A stretch of 64,000 nt of DNA from Pyrrhosoma nymphula (GCA_963573305.1 OY754329.1:148625266-148689265); one strand, 5' to 3'. Numbered from the stretch's first letter, positions 1 through 11,796 are shown. The notes: generated by a model not told the origin, from the sequence alone. Program-made: numbers and translations.

Positions 1-10
1 CGTCTGCTCT

Positions 11-411
11 TGAGTGCCTATGTTATATATATCTACATACAGTCTTTCAAATTAGCAAGAATGAAATACAGGAAGTGATCAGAAAATACAAAAAACATTA
101 CCATTTCAGTATTATTTATATAAAAAGCGAAGGCGACGATCTATGAAATAAGCATATTTTTCAAATTAATGTTCCCATCGTTCCTTACAATACATTTTAC
201 AATTAATTTTAAAAAAATAAAGTTTTTATGTACCTCAGGTATTTTACTTTAAAGCAGGAAAAACAAGAACTCTTCGTTAGAATATCCTTTCCGGTTTCAC
301 GATCTCATGATTACGGCAATCACAGTATTTATTCTGGGGACGCTCAATACGGCGGAAATGGCTTCACCTCAAGTTCATCACGCCACCTCTGTTTAACTAC
401 ATACTCTAAGT
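11..411 (+). repeat. Left copy of a ~400 bp dispersed repeat
   Basis: This segment is repeated in inverted orientation at 8494-8892. Shared blocks include TGAGTGCCTATG at the outer edge, AAGGCGACGATCTATGAA in the middle and ATACGGCGG with CGCCACCTCTG near the inner edge. Similarity stops at both edges, so both ends of the repeat lie inside the window. No target-site duplication is visible next to either copy. It could be one arm of a long terminal inverted repeat of a large element, or a separate insertion of a non-autonomous family. The short reading frames in it mirror those in the other copy only because the DNA is similar; nothing suggests protein. Confidence 0.8.
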
Positions 412-639
412 GCTTTTCGGTGCATTGAACACAAAGGAAACACTGAAGACATTCGAATCAATGATTGAAAATCAAAATACAGAGGAATGGGAGAGCTGAC
501 GGCAGTGGAGGAGAGGGGAGATGGTCGGAGGAAGGTTCCTGTTGGAGACGGCAGCGAAAGAGGATCGAGGCGAGGAGGGAGTGATGTGCCAGATTTCACC
601 GCCCGTGGCCCGCGGGAACGACGGGCTTTTTTATTAAGA

Positions 640-671
640 GGGAGGTATGGGGAGGAGGGTTGGGGAGAGGG
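640..671 (+). other. G-quadruplex-type motif
   Basis: Five runs of three or four G (640-642, 649-652, 657-659, 662-665, 669-671) are separated by spacers of 2-6 bases, fitting the usual intramolecular G4 rule on the plus strand. It lies in a longer purine-rich tract. Any function is unknown. Confidence 0.5.
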
Positions 672-974
672 AGCAGAGGAAAGGAGGAAGGGAGAGGAGG
701 AGGAGCCGGTCTCCCAGGGAGATCGAATTGGACGCGATAGAAGAAAATTGGGTTTTGCGTAAAAAGGAAGCAAGGACTGATTGAGCAGGGAGGTGGGCAC
801 ACTAAGGGGCCCAAAGCATGAGAGGACGATTTTTCAAATAAAATCCTGAATTGAGGTAATTTGAGTGGGATATCACCTACACACATGAAACTCAATGAAT
901 TAGACCTTATTTAAAAAAATCAAGACCTCATACTTCTAATGATACCAAATTATCAGCGGGATATTCATGAAAAT

Positions 975-1131
975 GTCATAGGCGTCATAACTGTTGCTCT
1001 TGTGACGGGGCGTCATACCTATGACCGCTGGCGAAATGGAGGAATTATGTAAATTTCATTGACGTCATAACTGCGTCCCCGCCGTCATAGCGTATGACGC
1101 TTCAGAGAAACCGTCAAAGCCGTCATATGAC
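975..1131. promoter_or_regulatory. Cluster of CGTCATA / CRE-like half sites
   Basis: GTCATA or its complement occurs at least eight times in about 157 bp, mostly as CGTCATA, including one full TGACGTCA palindrome near 1060-1067 and a CGTCATATGAC inverted pair at 1121-1131. TGACGTCA is the consensus bound by CREB/ATF bZIP factors. Such a homotypic cluster in AT-rich DNA could be an enhancer, or a degenerate short tandem array. No adjacent gene was found, so function is inference only. Confidence 0.3.
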
Positions 1132-1600
1132 CGCGGAATAGGAGTGTTTCCGTTGCTCACGAAAGATATGAAATCAATTACCGTCAATCTTTCATTAAAA
1201 ATAATAAAATACCATCATATTTACTTTGAAAAAAGTGGAAGAGTCAAAGACTGTTGTAATAATGCGATACTAATTTGAAGTGCACACGTTTAATTTTGCA
1301 TAGGTATGTACATAAAGTTTTCACGTTCTTTACTGTAGAAGATATGTGCAATAACACACATCATAACTTAATTATACCATTTGAGTGTCCATTCCCGAGT
1401 CACTGTCTAATTTAGTACAGCAACCAAAGTTCTAATTCAAAGCAACCAAAGACCATTATCACATAAAAAGAAATACAAAAAGAACTCTGAGGTAATGTTT
1501 TAAACATTCATACAATTTTTTTAAATGAATTGATATTATCAACCTTTATAAATCATTTTATATAAACCTGGAATATTGTTGCATAAAATATATAGGTAAT

Positions 1601-1665
1601 TAATCCTGATAGAGCTCTGAGGAAGTATAATAAATATACGAAACGTTTACAAAAAAGGATTGTTA
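1601..1665 (+). ncRNA. Hammerhead-ribozyme-like motif with intact core
   Basis: In order: CUGAGGA (1617-1623, fitting core CUGANGA), one unpaired A, stem II GUAUA/UAUAC (1625-1629 with 1635-1639) around a five-base loop, GAAA (1640-1643), minimal stem III ACGU, then U at the cleavage position (1647). Distal stem I can form from AATCCT upstream and AGGATT downstream, though its proximal part is unpaired. Every catalytic-core base of the hammerhead is present. The extra A after A9 departs from the canonical fold. Similar motifs elsewhere in the window sit 3' of Penelope-like elements, but no coding remnant is visible upstream here. Confidence 0.5.
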
Positions 1666-2754
1666 ACTGATAATACATAATAGACCCTTTATAATCAGAA
1701 AAGAAAATATAAAAATCTACAAGCCGTTTTTGGATGGGACATGGTGCACTTGGTAGAGTTGTGTGCTCCATAGAGACATTATTAAAACATGAGGAAGCTC
1801 TGACGCTAATATCGCGTTTACTATGCTTCGATATGTGTTTCGCATGTTATGTCAATTATTCTTATAAATCAATTTATTACTAACCGTAATACTTTTCTCA
1901 AAATCGCATAAAAAAACTGGTTATGAAGGCCTATTCAGTGTACGGCGTGATACAAATAAATTAAGTCAAAGCCTCCAATGTGTATGCATACTTAGTTAAT
2001 TACTGAGAATTTCAGTCATAAAAACTAGGCGTTTGCATCTATAATGCTATTGCATTTATTTAATGATTGTTACAACAGCTTTAATTTTTAAATATTATTC
2101 GAATATGGTCACTATTGTGAATAAATAAGGATCTCGCTCCAACTGTCACAATTAATTCAAAGATAGCTCGTTTAAGGCTTGTCGTAATCATGTGCTTTAT
2201 TATAAATGCATTTTTACACTTCTTTTAAACATCAAGCAGTTCCAGAATCAAATACACATGTGGAAGCTTTGCATGGAAAAATGTTTGCCCTCATTCGATT
2301 AAAATAATAATACAAACAGATTCAAAATAACCTATAATCAACTGGATTGTTTAGTAAATGTACACGTGAATGTAGTTGGGCTTGGGAATCCATAATCGCA
2401 TAAAGAGACCCTCTGATTAGTTTTTGATTAAGTTGAGCTGGTGTGGACCCGTAAACACAATGATTAAACGTCGCCTAAGTATTTATTCAATATCCAATTC
2501 CCCCGCAAATCATCATTGTAAACCAAGGGTTAGATTACACAGATCTAATGAAAGAATCGATGAATTACGTAAGTGATGCGTAAAGGGCATAAGGCGACAT
2601 AGGTTTCTGTGGTTTAATACTGACACCAAGGGAAAATTACGGTCTAGTCTAGGTGGAAGGCCGCCGTTTAAGACGGTTGGTTAATTGAGGAGGCGACCGA
2701 CAGCTGAAGTAATTTGCGCCACTGGGTTGGTCGGTTGGATAGGGAAGGATTATT
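1666..2754. other. No feature recognised
   Basis: AT-rich unique-looking DNA. I see no coding exon, RNA gene or clear repeat. Confidence 0.5.
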
Positions 2755-3002
2755 AAGGGATCAGTGGATGGATGGAGAGAAACCCGGTGTCGGTATCAGC
2801 TTACTCTTTACGAAAAGCCTAAAGAGTCCACGGTTTAACGTCCCATTTGACGGACGGAGTACTGAACTCAAAGTGCTTTTCACATGACACCGAATTAGAG
2901 ATTGAGATTCCAATGAAGAATCTCTGCCACTACCGGAATTCGAACCCGGCCCTTGGTGATGGGAAGCCTGTAATCTAGCCACCGCACTAACCCAATCCCA
3001 CT
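2755..3002 (-). mobile_element. tRNA-derived SINE
   Basis: Read on the minus strand, the head resembles a tRNA with internal pol III promoter boxes: A box TTAGTGCGGTGG (plus 2979-2990) and B box GGTTCGAATTCC (plus 2935-2946). A body follows that includes CGTCAAATGGGACGTTAAAC, a phrase typical of animal tRNA-SINE bodies, and then CCGACACCGGGTTTCTC towards the 3' end. The A-to-B spacing is tRNA-like, but the unit continues well past a tRNA, so this is a SINE rather than a tRNA gene. The exact 3' end and target duplication are not certain. Confidence 0.75.
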
Positions 3003-3870
3003 TAAAACAGATGGATGGCCAATGCTCAAGAGGAAGTACAAAATAATAACCCACAGATAATATCGACAATATTCTTCGAGAGGAACACGTTGCGATAGAA
3101 TATCCCTACTCGTCGACTTTCAAAAGCAGAAAACAAACCGTTTGAAGCATCCTGATTCTTATAAATGTTGATTCTCATGCCAATTGAACCGAATTCTCTA
3201 CCCTTAAGTAACCAAGAATGAAATTGATTCATACAATCTGGCTATGGAACTCAGCATAATCTTGTACCCATCTCCATAGCCTTTCACCCTAAAAGTATAC
3301 TTCCGAGAGTTAAATGGGCCCCCGGCCCAGATATTCGCAGTAGATAGGCCTTGGAACATTTCAATTTTGTTCCTTTAAAAATCTCTCCCTTCCTCTTTAA
3401 CAGTGGAATAACTGGAATAAATAATGCATTACGCATCCGCGGCACCGTCGTTATGCCCTATGTGAAGCGAAAAGTAAATTGATAGTATCAGTCCTGATAT
3501 CGTGGAAATTATGGATATTCATGCAAATAAACAACCAACTGTGTAATTTCCACGAGTTACGTCTTCAGTATTGAAGTTTGTGGAAATAAGAAAGTTAGTT
3601 GTATCTCAACATGGATAATTGTTCATTGAACAAAAAAAATGGAAAATTCAAAAATTTGACAAATTTCACTCCCTTATTTAAATGAGCTCTACTTTACGTT
3701 AACTTTAAAAAGAACAGCCGATGTCTAAAAATGAAGAACTTGCGCTTAGGCATATTTTGGATAATGTAAAATTCATTTTTGAAGCTAGAATATAGCCGCA
3801 GCCGCACATAATAAAGGCGAAATAATAGGTAACCTTTGGACAAGTTACCAATGCCACCAGATGCATATTT
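3003..3870. other. No feature recognised
   Basis: AT-rich DNA without coding remnants or clear repeats. Confidence 0.5.
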
Positions 3871-4441
3871 AAGGTAGTTTGAGCTAGTAGTAATAGTATG
3901 GTAGTTTGAGCTAGTAAGGTAGTTCCCTAGTCATAATAGAGGCCATATTCGAATTTTATTTTTATTTATTATTCGAATTTTATTTTTCTCAGCGTCTGAG
4001 AGAAGTATGAAGTAAATATTGTAATATTAATGGCACAAAAATATAGCTATGTATAGCTCTCTCTCACTTGACTCATTTTTTCACTCCGCACGGCTAAAAA
4101 TCTTTCAAAACAGCAGGTATTTTTGCTATTCTGTAAAAATTACTGCGGTGAGCAAAAGATTATTTTTTTAATAGTTGAGAAAACATACAAACTAAACACC
4201 GTTATTTTTTTACGAAAGCTAAGTGTTGTAAATTCCTATTTTTTTCAATATTCTCCCTCTGGAGCGCACAGCCGTAATCTATTCTATGCAATACGGCTGG
4301 CCTTTCTAGGCAAATAGCTCGAAAAGTAGTTCGGCATGGGGTTAGTATTTTGATATAATTGGAAATATGAGAGTTTTTTTCTTTAAATGAGGTCAAATTT
4401 ATCAAATTCTCGGTGAAGTAATTTTTCGCTCAAACTACCTT
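3871..4441. mobile_element. Short DNA element with perfect 14 bp TIRs (MITE-like)
   Basis: The segment begins AAGGTAGTTTGAGC and ends with its exact reverse complement GCTCAAACTACCTT (4428-4441). A partial duplicate of the left terminal motif lies at 3899-3915. A second copy in the same orientation starts at 63595 with AAGGTGGTTTGAG and runs to the window end, sharing internal blocks such as TTCCCTAGTCATAAT and CTCCCTCTGGAGCGCACAGC. No transposase frame is present, so it is non-autonomous. No convincing target-site duplication was found, so the superfamily is unassigned. Confidence 0.75.
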
Positions 4442-7400
4442 GAGATAGAAGATTGATCAGGCAATTCTCTTAGTGGCAGAGGAAAGTCTTCAGAAAAGTT
4501 ACAACATTGCATGGTTTGGATTGCTACGTCGATGGAAAAAGCATGAAGCCATATTCATTAAGCATTTATTTCCGGTCATTATACGATCGAATTCCTTCCA
4601 GGCTGATTTCACTTTCTATTCGGGGAAGTATTATATAATTACCTATAATTCAGAGCCTGTAGAATTTACACTTGATTATCCTTTCTCTATTAGTGGAAAT
4701 AATTGCACGTTTGGGAATTAAATAACCACAGTTTTCAATGCAAAGTTCGATTTAATCGGAGACAGAATGAGTTTGCCTGATGCTATGCCCAAAGGCGAGA
4801 GAAATCCGCAAATTTAGGGGAGAGAGATCGGCTATTCCATTTCTTTGCAGCCGACAGCGTCTTTCCAAAGCGGTAGTGCCAACATAAGTAATATGCCTCG
4901 AATTTAACTCGGGACACACATGGCCGGCTTTATAATCTCTGATTAAAGATTTTCTCGGTATGTAAAACAATGTTAATGCGTTCTCCCATCGATAACCCTC
5001 ACGTCAACAAACCGGCAGTCTGCTATATATATATATACACAAAACCCCTAACTCTCAGATAATATTCAATTAATGCAATGGCTGAATTATCAAGCGGTTT
5101 ACGTCAACTAGACATCATAAAACCGGGCCATAGAGTTGTACTAAGAACCTTATGGTCACCGTCTGTTAGGATGCTCAACCCTCATTTTAACTACACCACT
5201 CGTAAGAGTCTTCATAACAAAAGCTCTGTAAATAGAGAGAACGACGCACGTGTTGCAGTGGATAAATCATGACCAGATGTTTGCTACGTCCCACATTGTA
5301 CTACTAAAGTGTTAATACACTTAAAGAGTGCATATTCCTTCAACATTTAAAGGTCATGTGAATGGATGTGCAGTGAAAATTGCATCGTGCAACGCAGCAA
5401 ATTGCAAAAGACCTCCCGAATGCATGAAAGAGAGCAAGGAAAATAGCTCCTGCTCTAATTACGCGTCCGCGTTCTCGTAATTTTGAACATCAAACTGCGA
5501 AATAAAGTGCCTCGCGTAAAACGGCCTGAAGACATGGAACTGCAGCACTTACACCTCTGTATTCGCGAATTTTTCTCACCATTGTACTTCGTTTTTGTAT
5601 TTAGTAGCATAGCGTATTCTTATACAAAAACACTCACGCAATCAATCGCTTCTATTGGTTCTAGCTGTCACAGAAATATTATAGATATTATGGCGCGATA
5701 GAGGTTTCCGTGTAAGATTTCAAGAGAAAAATTGCATGCAAACAAGAGCAATGTCGAAACACTCGAAGATATCCAAGAAAGTTCACAATATACAATTAAA
5801 TTAACATTAAAGTACATAACAAAACAACTACGGAAACCAATGATACCCTAAATATGCTAGTGAATAAAGCAAAAGCACAAAATTATGCTGAGAACCAAAT
5901 CCACTATCAATTTCTTGTACAAGAATTTTCCACGATCGGATTTTACCATCGTGAAAATGGAACACTTTTACATCCTAGAAATTTCAAACCTCTCTTTCTA
6001 ATCAATTTTGGTGCCCTCCATGTATTATAATAATTTTTCCATATTAAAGGTACTAAAGTGCTAAAATTTTTTTTGAGGATGGAAAAATTGCGCGCTAATA
6101 GTATACAACTTCCGCTAATTGCCAAGTTCCTCGTACAATATTTCTTTTGCTGCTTCTAGATTTGTTTTTACTTTTAAATCAAACTAAACTAGCACATTGG
6201 CTAGGACACAATACCGGAGACAAGGACGATTCTCAAGAACTCATCTGTTACGGTCTCTTACTAATTTTTCCAAAGACACCAAATGATAAACTTTTGGAAT
6301 ATAAAAACTTTTCACACCCTGCATGTTAAAGCGCTGAGGAAAATGAGTAATCAACGGTGGTAGTCCTGGAGAATATGCTAAAATGATTCCGGGGATGTAT
6401 TTGAGCTAGATAGCTTATCCTCTTATTAATAAAGAAAAATCTCATGCATGAGAATGATAATGAAATAGCAACATTTCTCTACCCTAATTCCAAGAGTCAC
6501 TTTAATAGTAAATTTTCTATTATGTGTACTTAATTACAGAAATTAAACAAAAATACTTTATTCTGATTTGGAAAGAAGAATAATTTTACAATGTAAGAGA
6601 TTATGGCACTAGATTGCAATGAAGGGTCCATGAGCTGGATGGGTTCATTTTCGTTTTCACGCAAGAAAGGTGAAGACGACGATAAGCCCCAGTGAAAGGT
6701 CACTATGCTCTCTCGTTTACAATATAAGCGTGGTTGACATTCACAGAGAGATAAAACTTAACACAGAGCCTTAATAAGGTCGCTCACGACGGATATTCAG
6801 GCAAGATTTACAATTTACTTACAAATTAGGCTTCAAAGGGCAAATAATTAAACACTTGGTTCTTGCATTTTGCAAATTACAGTGAAAAACGATTAAAAGA
6901 CAAATGAATTTTTCCCAAAATTTAAAATAACTTTGGAATTTCAGCACACTTTAAAATGTCCAAAAAGTTTTTTTGTTAAAACAGCTCACCTCTGCTACCT
7001 TTAAAACTTACAGCAAAACTCATGCCTTTTGCCAAACTAAGGTGAACCAAAATATATGATATATTAATTCAGAAAGATAGATAGTGTGTATACTTTCACG
7101 AGTATATAATGGCCCAGTTTAGGTCCCAGAAAATTTATAAATTAAGTGATAATAATATTATATATTTTCGTAATTGAGTTCCGCCATATTTGCGTCTTTT
7201 TGTGGTGAAGCAGTATATATGAAATCTTACTTGTATTCAGAAAAAAGCTCAAGTAAATCGAAGCAACACTTAGACGAGTGCTGTATCACAAGTTTTCATT
7301 GCTTATTTCTACATGCCTATCTGAAAGTGCGTAATTCATTCTTTCAGCAAGTAAATGCGACGGATTTACACCTAACTTCGCAAAGGTTATCCACGCTCAT

Positions 7401-8493
7401 CTCCCCAGAATGATTTCCCCGAATAGCTTCACTTTTTTATGATAAGTTCAAGATAGTTACGATCGCTTTGAACTTCGCTCTCTTTTACCCTTTTTTCACT
7501 CAGCGATGAGGACTACAAGTAAAAAAATATCATCCGTCAACAATTTTGCAAAAAGTGGTATCGAAGGCATCGAAATAGTTAGAATCTTCTTCTTCCCTTC
7601 AAGTCTCAAGGACCTTAGTTCGAGACAGGTCTTCCTACATCCTTCTTACCCACTGGTCTGTAGTCCATTGCTATCACGGGTATAGTGGTAGCGAAACATT
7701 GTGGCAGTTACATGCTGGAAGCTGGACATCAAGGAGGGGAAGGTTTATGTGAAAGGGGTCGGCTAAGTAGGGGGAGGGGGTTAGAGGACAGATTATGGTA
7801 GGCAACACTGCCGACATAACAGAATTTAACTTGAGAGGGCGGTAAAGTGCCAAGAAGCGCGTTTGACGACAATGTTTACGATCCAAACTAAGTTTGATCA
7901 AATTACGCTGACTTTTTTCGCAACCCATTGGAGAAGCCGATCTAATCAATTGGATTAGGAGCCATGTACAGCTAAAAAGTTGATATAAATAATAGAATGA
8001 ACATCATGAAGTTGGAAATGAAAGTTTGCGGCTTAGGGAACCCGAGTAGTCATACGAGACTGTCTTAATCTCCAAGCGGATCAAGTTCGACGGGGAATGA
8101 CTCTGCCACTGAAAAGTACATTCTGCTCAAGTGCCACCATTTTTTCGCTACCACTACCATTCTTCCCCGTTTACAAAAACTTTTGTTTCATCTTAATTTG
8201 TCTAGCAATGATTATACTTCATGTTCCTTTCTTGTGTGTATGCTTTTCTTTCTGTCTAGAATGGTTTACACGAGATCGAGATTTCTGTCTGGAATGATAA
8301 ATACGAGATCGTGCTGGAATGATTATAATGAACCTCACATCTGCTTCCTGGATTTTTCTTTTGTTCTTTTCTATCATAACTCTGGCTGAGCCCAGATACA
8401 TCAATAATTGCACAGCTATTTTATTTATAAAAAAAAACTTAACCCTGATATTTTAAAAGAAAGTCATTCGAAATAAATTGGTCGATACATTAC
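4442..8493. other. No gene recognised; AT-rich interval inside the inverted-repeat pair
   Basis: Only short, unremarkable reading frames with no recognisable domains. A short AT run occurs near 5020-5035. At 8256-8325 a phrase like CTGGAATGATAAATACGAGATCG is loosely repeated two to three times. I see no RNA genes or transposon remnants. Confidence 0.5.
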
Positions 8494-8892
8494 TTAGAGT
8501 ATATAGTTAAACAGAGGTGACGTGATGAACTTGAGGTGAAGCCATTTCCGCCATATAGAGCGTCCCCAGAATAAATACTGTAATTGCCGAAATCACGAGA
8601 TCGTGGAACCGGACGGATATTATAACGACGAGTTCTTGTGTTTCCTGCTTTAAAGTGAAATAAGTACCTAAGGCACGTAAAAACTTTATTTCTTTTTTTA
8701 ATTAATTGTTCAGTGTTTTGCAAAGAGCAATGCGAACAATAATTTTGAAAAAATGCTTTTTTCATAGATCGTCGCCTTCGCTGTTTATATAAAAAAAATG
8801 AAATAGTGATGTTTGTTGTGTTTCCTGATCACTTCCGGTATTTTATTCTTGTTAATTTGAAACACGCTACGTGTATATAGCATAGGCACTCA
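8494..8892 (-). repeat. Right (inverted) copy of the ~400 bp repeat
   Basis: Reverse complement of 11-411 over nearly its whole length, with scattered substitutions and small indels; for example the block TTCATAGATCGTCGCCTTCG at 8760-8780 pairs with the left copy. The two copies lie ~8 kb apart and point towards each other. Divergence between them suggests an old pair, not a recent duplication. Confidence 0.8.
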
Positions 8893-9004
8893 AAAACATA
8901 TGATATGCTTTACGTTGCTCTCACTTCCGTATTTCTTCTAATTAAAACATTTTATGTGCAGCAAATATGTAGATAAATATGTTCCGGCCTAGTTACGCTA
9001 ATGG

Positions 9005-9090
9005 TATCACGGAGACTCAATACGGCGGAGGTGGCTTCACCTTCGCTCACGGTCGAGTATACGCAGCGCCACCTCTGATACTTTCATCAC
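9005..9090 (+). repeat. Third, partial relative of the 400 bp repeat
   Basis: CTCAATACGGCGG, GTGGCTTCACCT and CGCCACCTCTG occur in the same order and orientation as in the inner part of 11-411. About 15 extra bases lie between the last two blocks, and the outer part of the repeat is missing. It starts ~110 bp beyond the right copy. Confidence 0.55.
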
Positions 9091-9144
9091 TCATAACTCT
9101 ATGATATTGATTTCAATTGAGGAACTAAGAGAGAGAGATTAAAA

Positions 9145-9440
9145 ATGTGTCCACATGGGATATCGCCCTTCCTCCGCGCTCAGTCGGCGAGCTGTTTCGA
9201 AAGGTTGGGGCGTCCTCGCGTGGAGGAAGTAAAAGTTTTTAATAGCAAACAAATTCGGGCTAAATGCTTGGCGAGCGGGTTGGAGGAAGTGATGCGAGCG
9301 TGCTCCGCTAATAAAGAGGCGGGAAATTAGGGAAAGTCTCCTCCCGGGCCGAGGGCCCCCGGGGGCTAGAGGGCGGCGGCCCTCCTCCTATTCGGTGCCT
9401 CCGCCTCCGATGCACTGGTCGCCTCCCTTATGCTGGGGAA
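9145..9440. other. GC/CpG-rich island
   Basis: A sharp change to GC-rich sequence with many CpG dinucleotides, followed by AT-rich DNA. It contains G/C homopolymeric phrases near 9345-9380. It may be a CpG-island-type promoter or enhancer, or an old GC-rich repeat. No supported gene starts here. Confidence 0.35.
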
Positions 9441-9504
9441 AAAAATATTCACAAAATAGCATATCTTGAGTTCTTCTCCTCTCGGATTTGGCCGTCTAAT
9501 TCAT

Positions 9505-10190
9505 TAATTCATTTATGTGCTTTTGCTCCAGATGGAAGGTTTCCTCATGGGCTCCTCCTCCACTCCACTCTTCTCTCAGCCATGCGCTTTGTGTTCGCGT
9601 ACCTTCAGCCTATTTTGATGTTGTCTAGCATTTGCTTCCTTTTCCTTCCCCACTTTCCTTCCACCATTCCTTCTATACCCTTCGTCAGCAGACAATGTCT
9701 TCGCAGGGAATGTCCAATCCTATTCCTCTTTCTTCTTCTAATCGTTTCCGTCAGAGTCCTTTCCTCGCCCACTCTCCTCAATACCTCCTCGTTTCTCACT
9801 TTATATTTCCAAATCCCTTTTTCCATCTTCCTCCGTATCCACATCTCCAGAGCTTCCAGTCTTTTTTCATCCTCCTTCTTAACTGCCCAAGTTTCCACCC
9901 CATATAGTGCCACACTCCATGTATAGTACTTTAATAGTCTCTTCTTCAATTCTTTATTCAAAGGCCCACAGAGTAGCTTCCTTTTCCTTTGGAATCATTT
10001 TACTAATGCTATCCGTCTTTTTATCTCAGCTGTACAAGACATATCTTCTGCTATAATGCTCCCCAGATATTTGAAGCTCTTCCATTGCTCTATGCATTCC
10101 CCTTTTAGTGTGATTTTAATTTTCTCCCCTTTTTCTCCGATGACCATACACTTGGTCTTCTTCTTGTTCATCTTCACTCCATATTATATT
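9505..10190 (-). pseudogene. 3' fragment of a non-LTR retrotransposon (RT C-terminal region)
   Basis: On the minus strand, translation gives the region after the RT catalytic box of a LINE: a KMNKKKTKCMVIG segment, FKYLGSII, then, after one frameshift near 9990, YGVETWAVKKEDEKRLEALE and EEVLRRVGEERTL, ending RKQMLDNIKIG before a stop near 9605. The same motifs (YLGSI, GSETW, RRLEALEMWVWRR, EEVL) occur in the longer LINE at 41.5-44.5 kb, so both belong to related RTE-like or similar families, although the sequences differ. The element is 5'-truncated at about 10190, as LINE insertions usually are, and cannot be active. The minus-strand 3' untranslated part probably continues to about 9505. Confidence 0.8.
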
Positions 10191-10419
10191 TCATATTGGC
10201 CGTCTAAGGACCACGTCAAATAACCAAACGCGTTCATTTTTGTTTTTGACTGTCCGCCTCTTTCCTTGCTTTCCAATAATTCTTCATCCTTTCACTTTGT
10301 TTTCAACTCCTCTCTACCTTCCAGACATTGATTCCTTTCTTCTTTTCCTTCTTCCGGAAATCCTATAAGTTTCGATTTAATCTTCCACATTTTGTTTTAT
10401 CCTTTATTCCCATCTCTCC

Positions 10420-11100
10420 CATGCATTTATATGTCTCCTACTTCGTAACCACTGTTTATCCCTGTGAATATATTCAAGTCAATTTTCATATTAGTGTCAA
10501 ATTCCTCACTGGATTGTATAAATATTTGATTTATAAAGTAGGAAAACAACGTCCAAAATTTATTAATGAAATAAAAAATGGACTAATACTTGTAAAAAGC
10601 ATCGAGGTTTTTTCCTGTAATTTACATTTAATATTTATTGAATTAAATGTAAAAAATGAAGCGTTTTTATATACTATTACCATTGTTATACTATATCTGA
10701 CCATGTATTTATATGTCTTCTATTTCGCAACTACTTTATATAACTGTGTATATATTTGAGTAATTTTCATATTAGTGTCAAAGTCTCCACTGGACTGTAT
10801 AAATATTTGATTTACAAAATAGAAAAAACGTCCGAAAATTTCTTAATGAAATAAAAAATGGACTGATACTTATAAAACACATTGAGGTTTTGTTCTATGA
10901 TGTGCATGTAATATTTATTAAAATAAATGTAAAGAACGAAGCGTTTAAAAAATACTATTGTTACTGTTACACTATATCTGACCATATATTTATGTGTCTA
11001 CTATTTCGTAAGCACTACTTATCACTGCATATATATTTGATTCAACTTTCACATTAGTGTCAAATTCTTCACTGTATTGTATAATTATTTAATTTCAAAA
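10420..11100 (+). repeat. Tandem repeat, ~282 bp unit, 2.4 copies
   Basis: Equivalent phrases recur at a constant spacing: the opening CATGCATTTATATGTCT-type phrase starts at 10420, 10702 and 10983 (periods 282 and 281). Other phrases in register include TTTTCATATTAGTGTCAAA, GGACTGTATAAATATTTGAT and ATGAAATAAAAAATGGACT. The third copy stops after about 115 bp. The array is AT-rich and non-coding; a 143-codon frame across the first unit is incidental. It begins ~230 bp beyond the truncated 5' end of the LINE fragment. Confidence 0.9.
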
Positions 11101-11796
11101 TTTTAATTATGTTTTGTTTGTTACTATTGTTTCGCATGGATTACCTGATAGTAGCCGCATTACAGGCTTATCCTTTGGAGTTACCTAATTACTGTTTCAC
11201 GGTAATACCTGATTGAAATAAAACTATCAAATTATAAAAAAATAAAATTATCATATCTTTCCTTACCCTTCGGACCTACCGGTTGCCGTGTAAACTGTAA
11301 TAAACATGACTAACATTCGTTTCCTTAGTTTACTCTTTTCCATCCTCATTATGTGGCCGAAGAACTAAATTATCCTTTTCCTGATCGAATCTGACATTTT
11401 TTCTCTTTCTTGTAGAGGTCTTCCTTCATTCTTCCCACGTCTAAACTCTCCTTTCTCTGTTTCCAGTGGTCCCGGGATTTTTCTAATAATCTTTCGTTTC
11501 TTCTCTATCTCTTCTATTACTCCTGATTTCCGTTAAAACATGCATTCGGTGGCGTAGAGACTTTCTGGCTTGATTACTATATTCTATTCCTGGTTCTATT
11601 CCTCGTTTTATTCATTCTATTCTATTGGTTGAAATGCATAGATCTCAAATTTTTATTCACGATTATAGAGTTATTTTCATTAGGATGGCACCATGCATTT
11701 AAATGACATAAAATACTGAAAAATTGCGAATACACAACGCGGGAGAATTTATCACCCATTAATCAATGGAGAATGCCTTGTTTAAGGGAGGAGACT
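11101..11796. other. No feature recognised
   Basis: AT-rich DNA. No gene or clear repeat seen. Confidence 0.45.

Larger units (their letters stand above)
412..1600. other. Non-coding stretch with purine-rich tract and CRE-like cluster
   Basis: No recognisable gene. 487-720 is strongly G/A-rich on the plus strand and holds a G-quadruplex-type motif (640-671). 975-1131 holds a cluster of GTCATA/TATGAC motifs, listed separately. Reading frames across the purine-rich tract are low-complexity and open on both strands, a compositional artefact. Confidence 0.6.

Noticed and set aside
228..428. Protein-level similarity between frames at 228-428 and 8490-8765
   Set aside because: Follows from DNA similarity of the inverted repeat copies; the frames are short and interrupted differently.
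393..895. Overlapping frames on both strands (99-135 codons)
   Set aside because: Low-complexity Pro/Ser or Arg/Gly products of the purine-rich tract.
10328..10759. 143-codon open frame
   Set aside because: Spans the start of the AT-rich 282 bp tandem repeat and is not conserved between repeat units.
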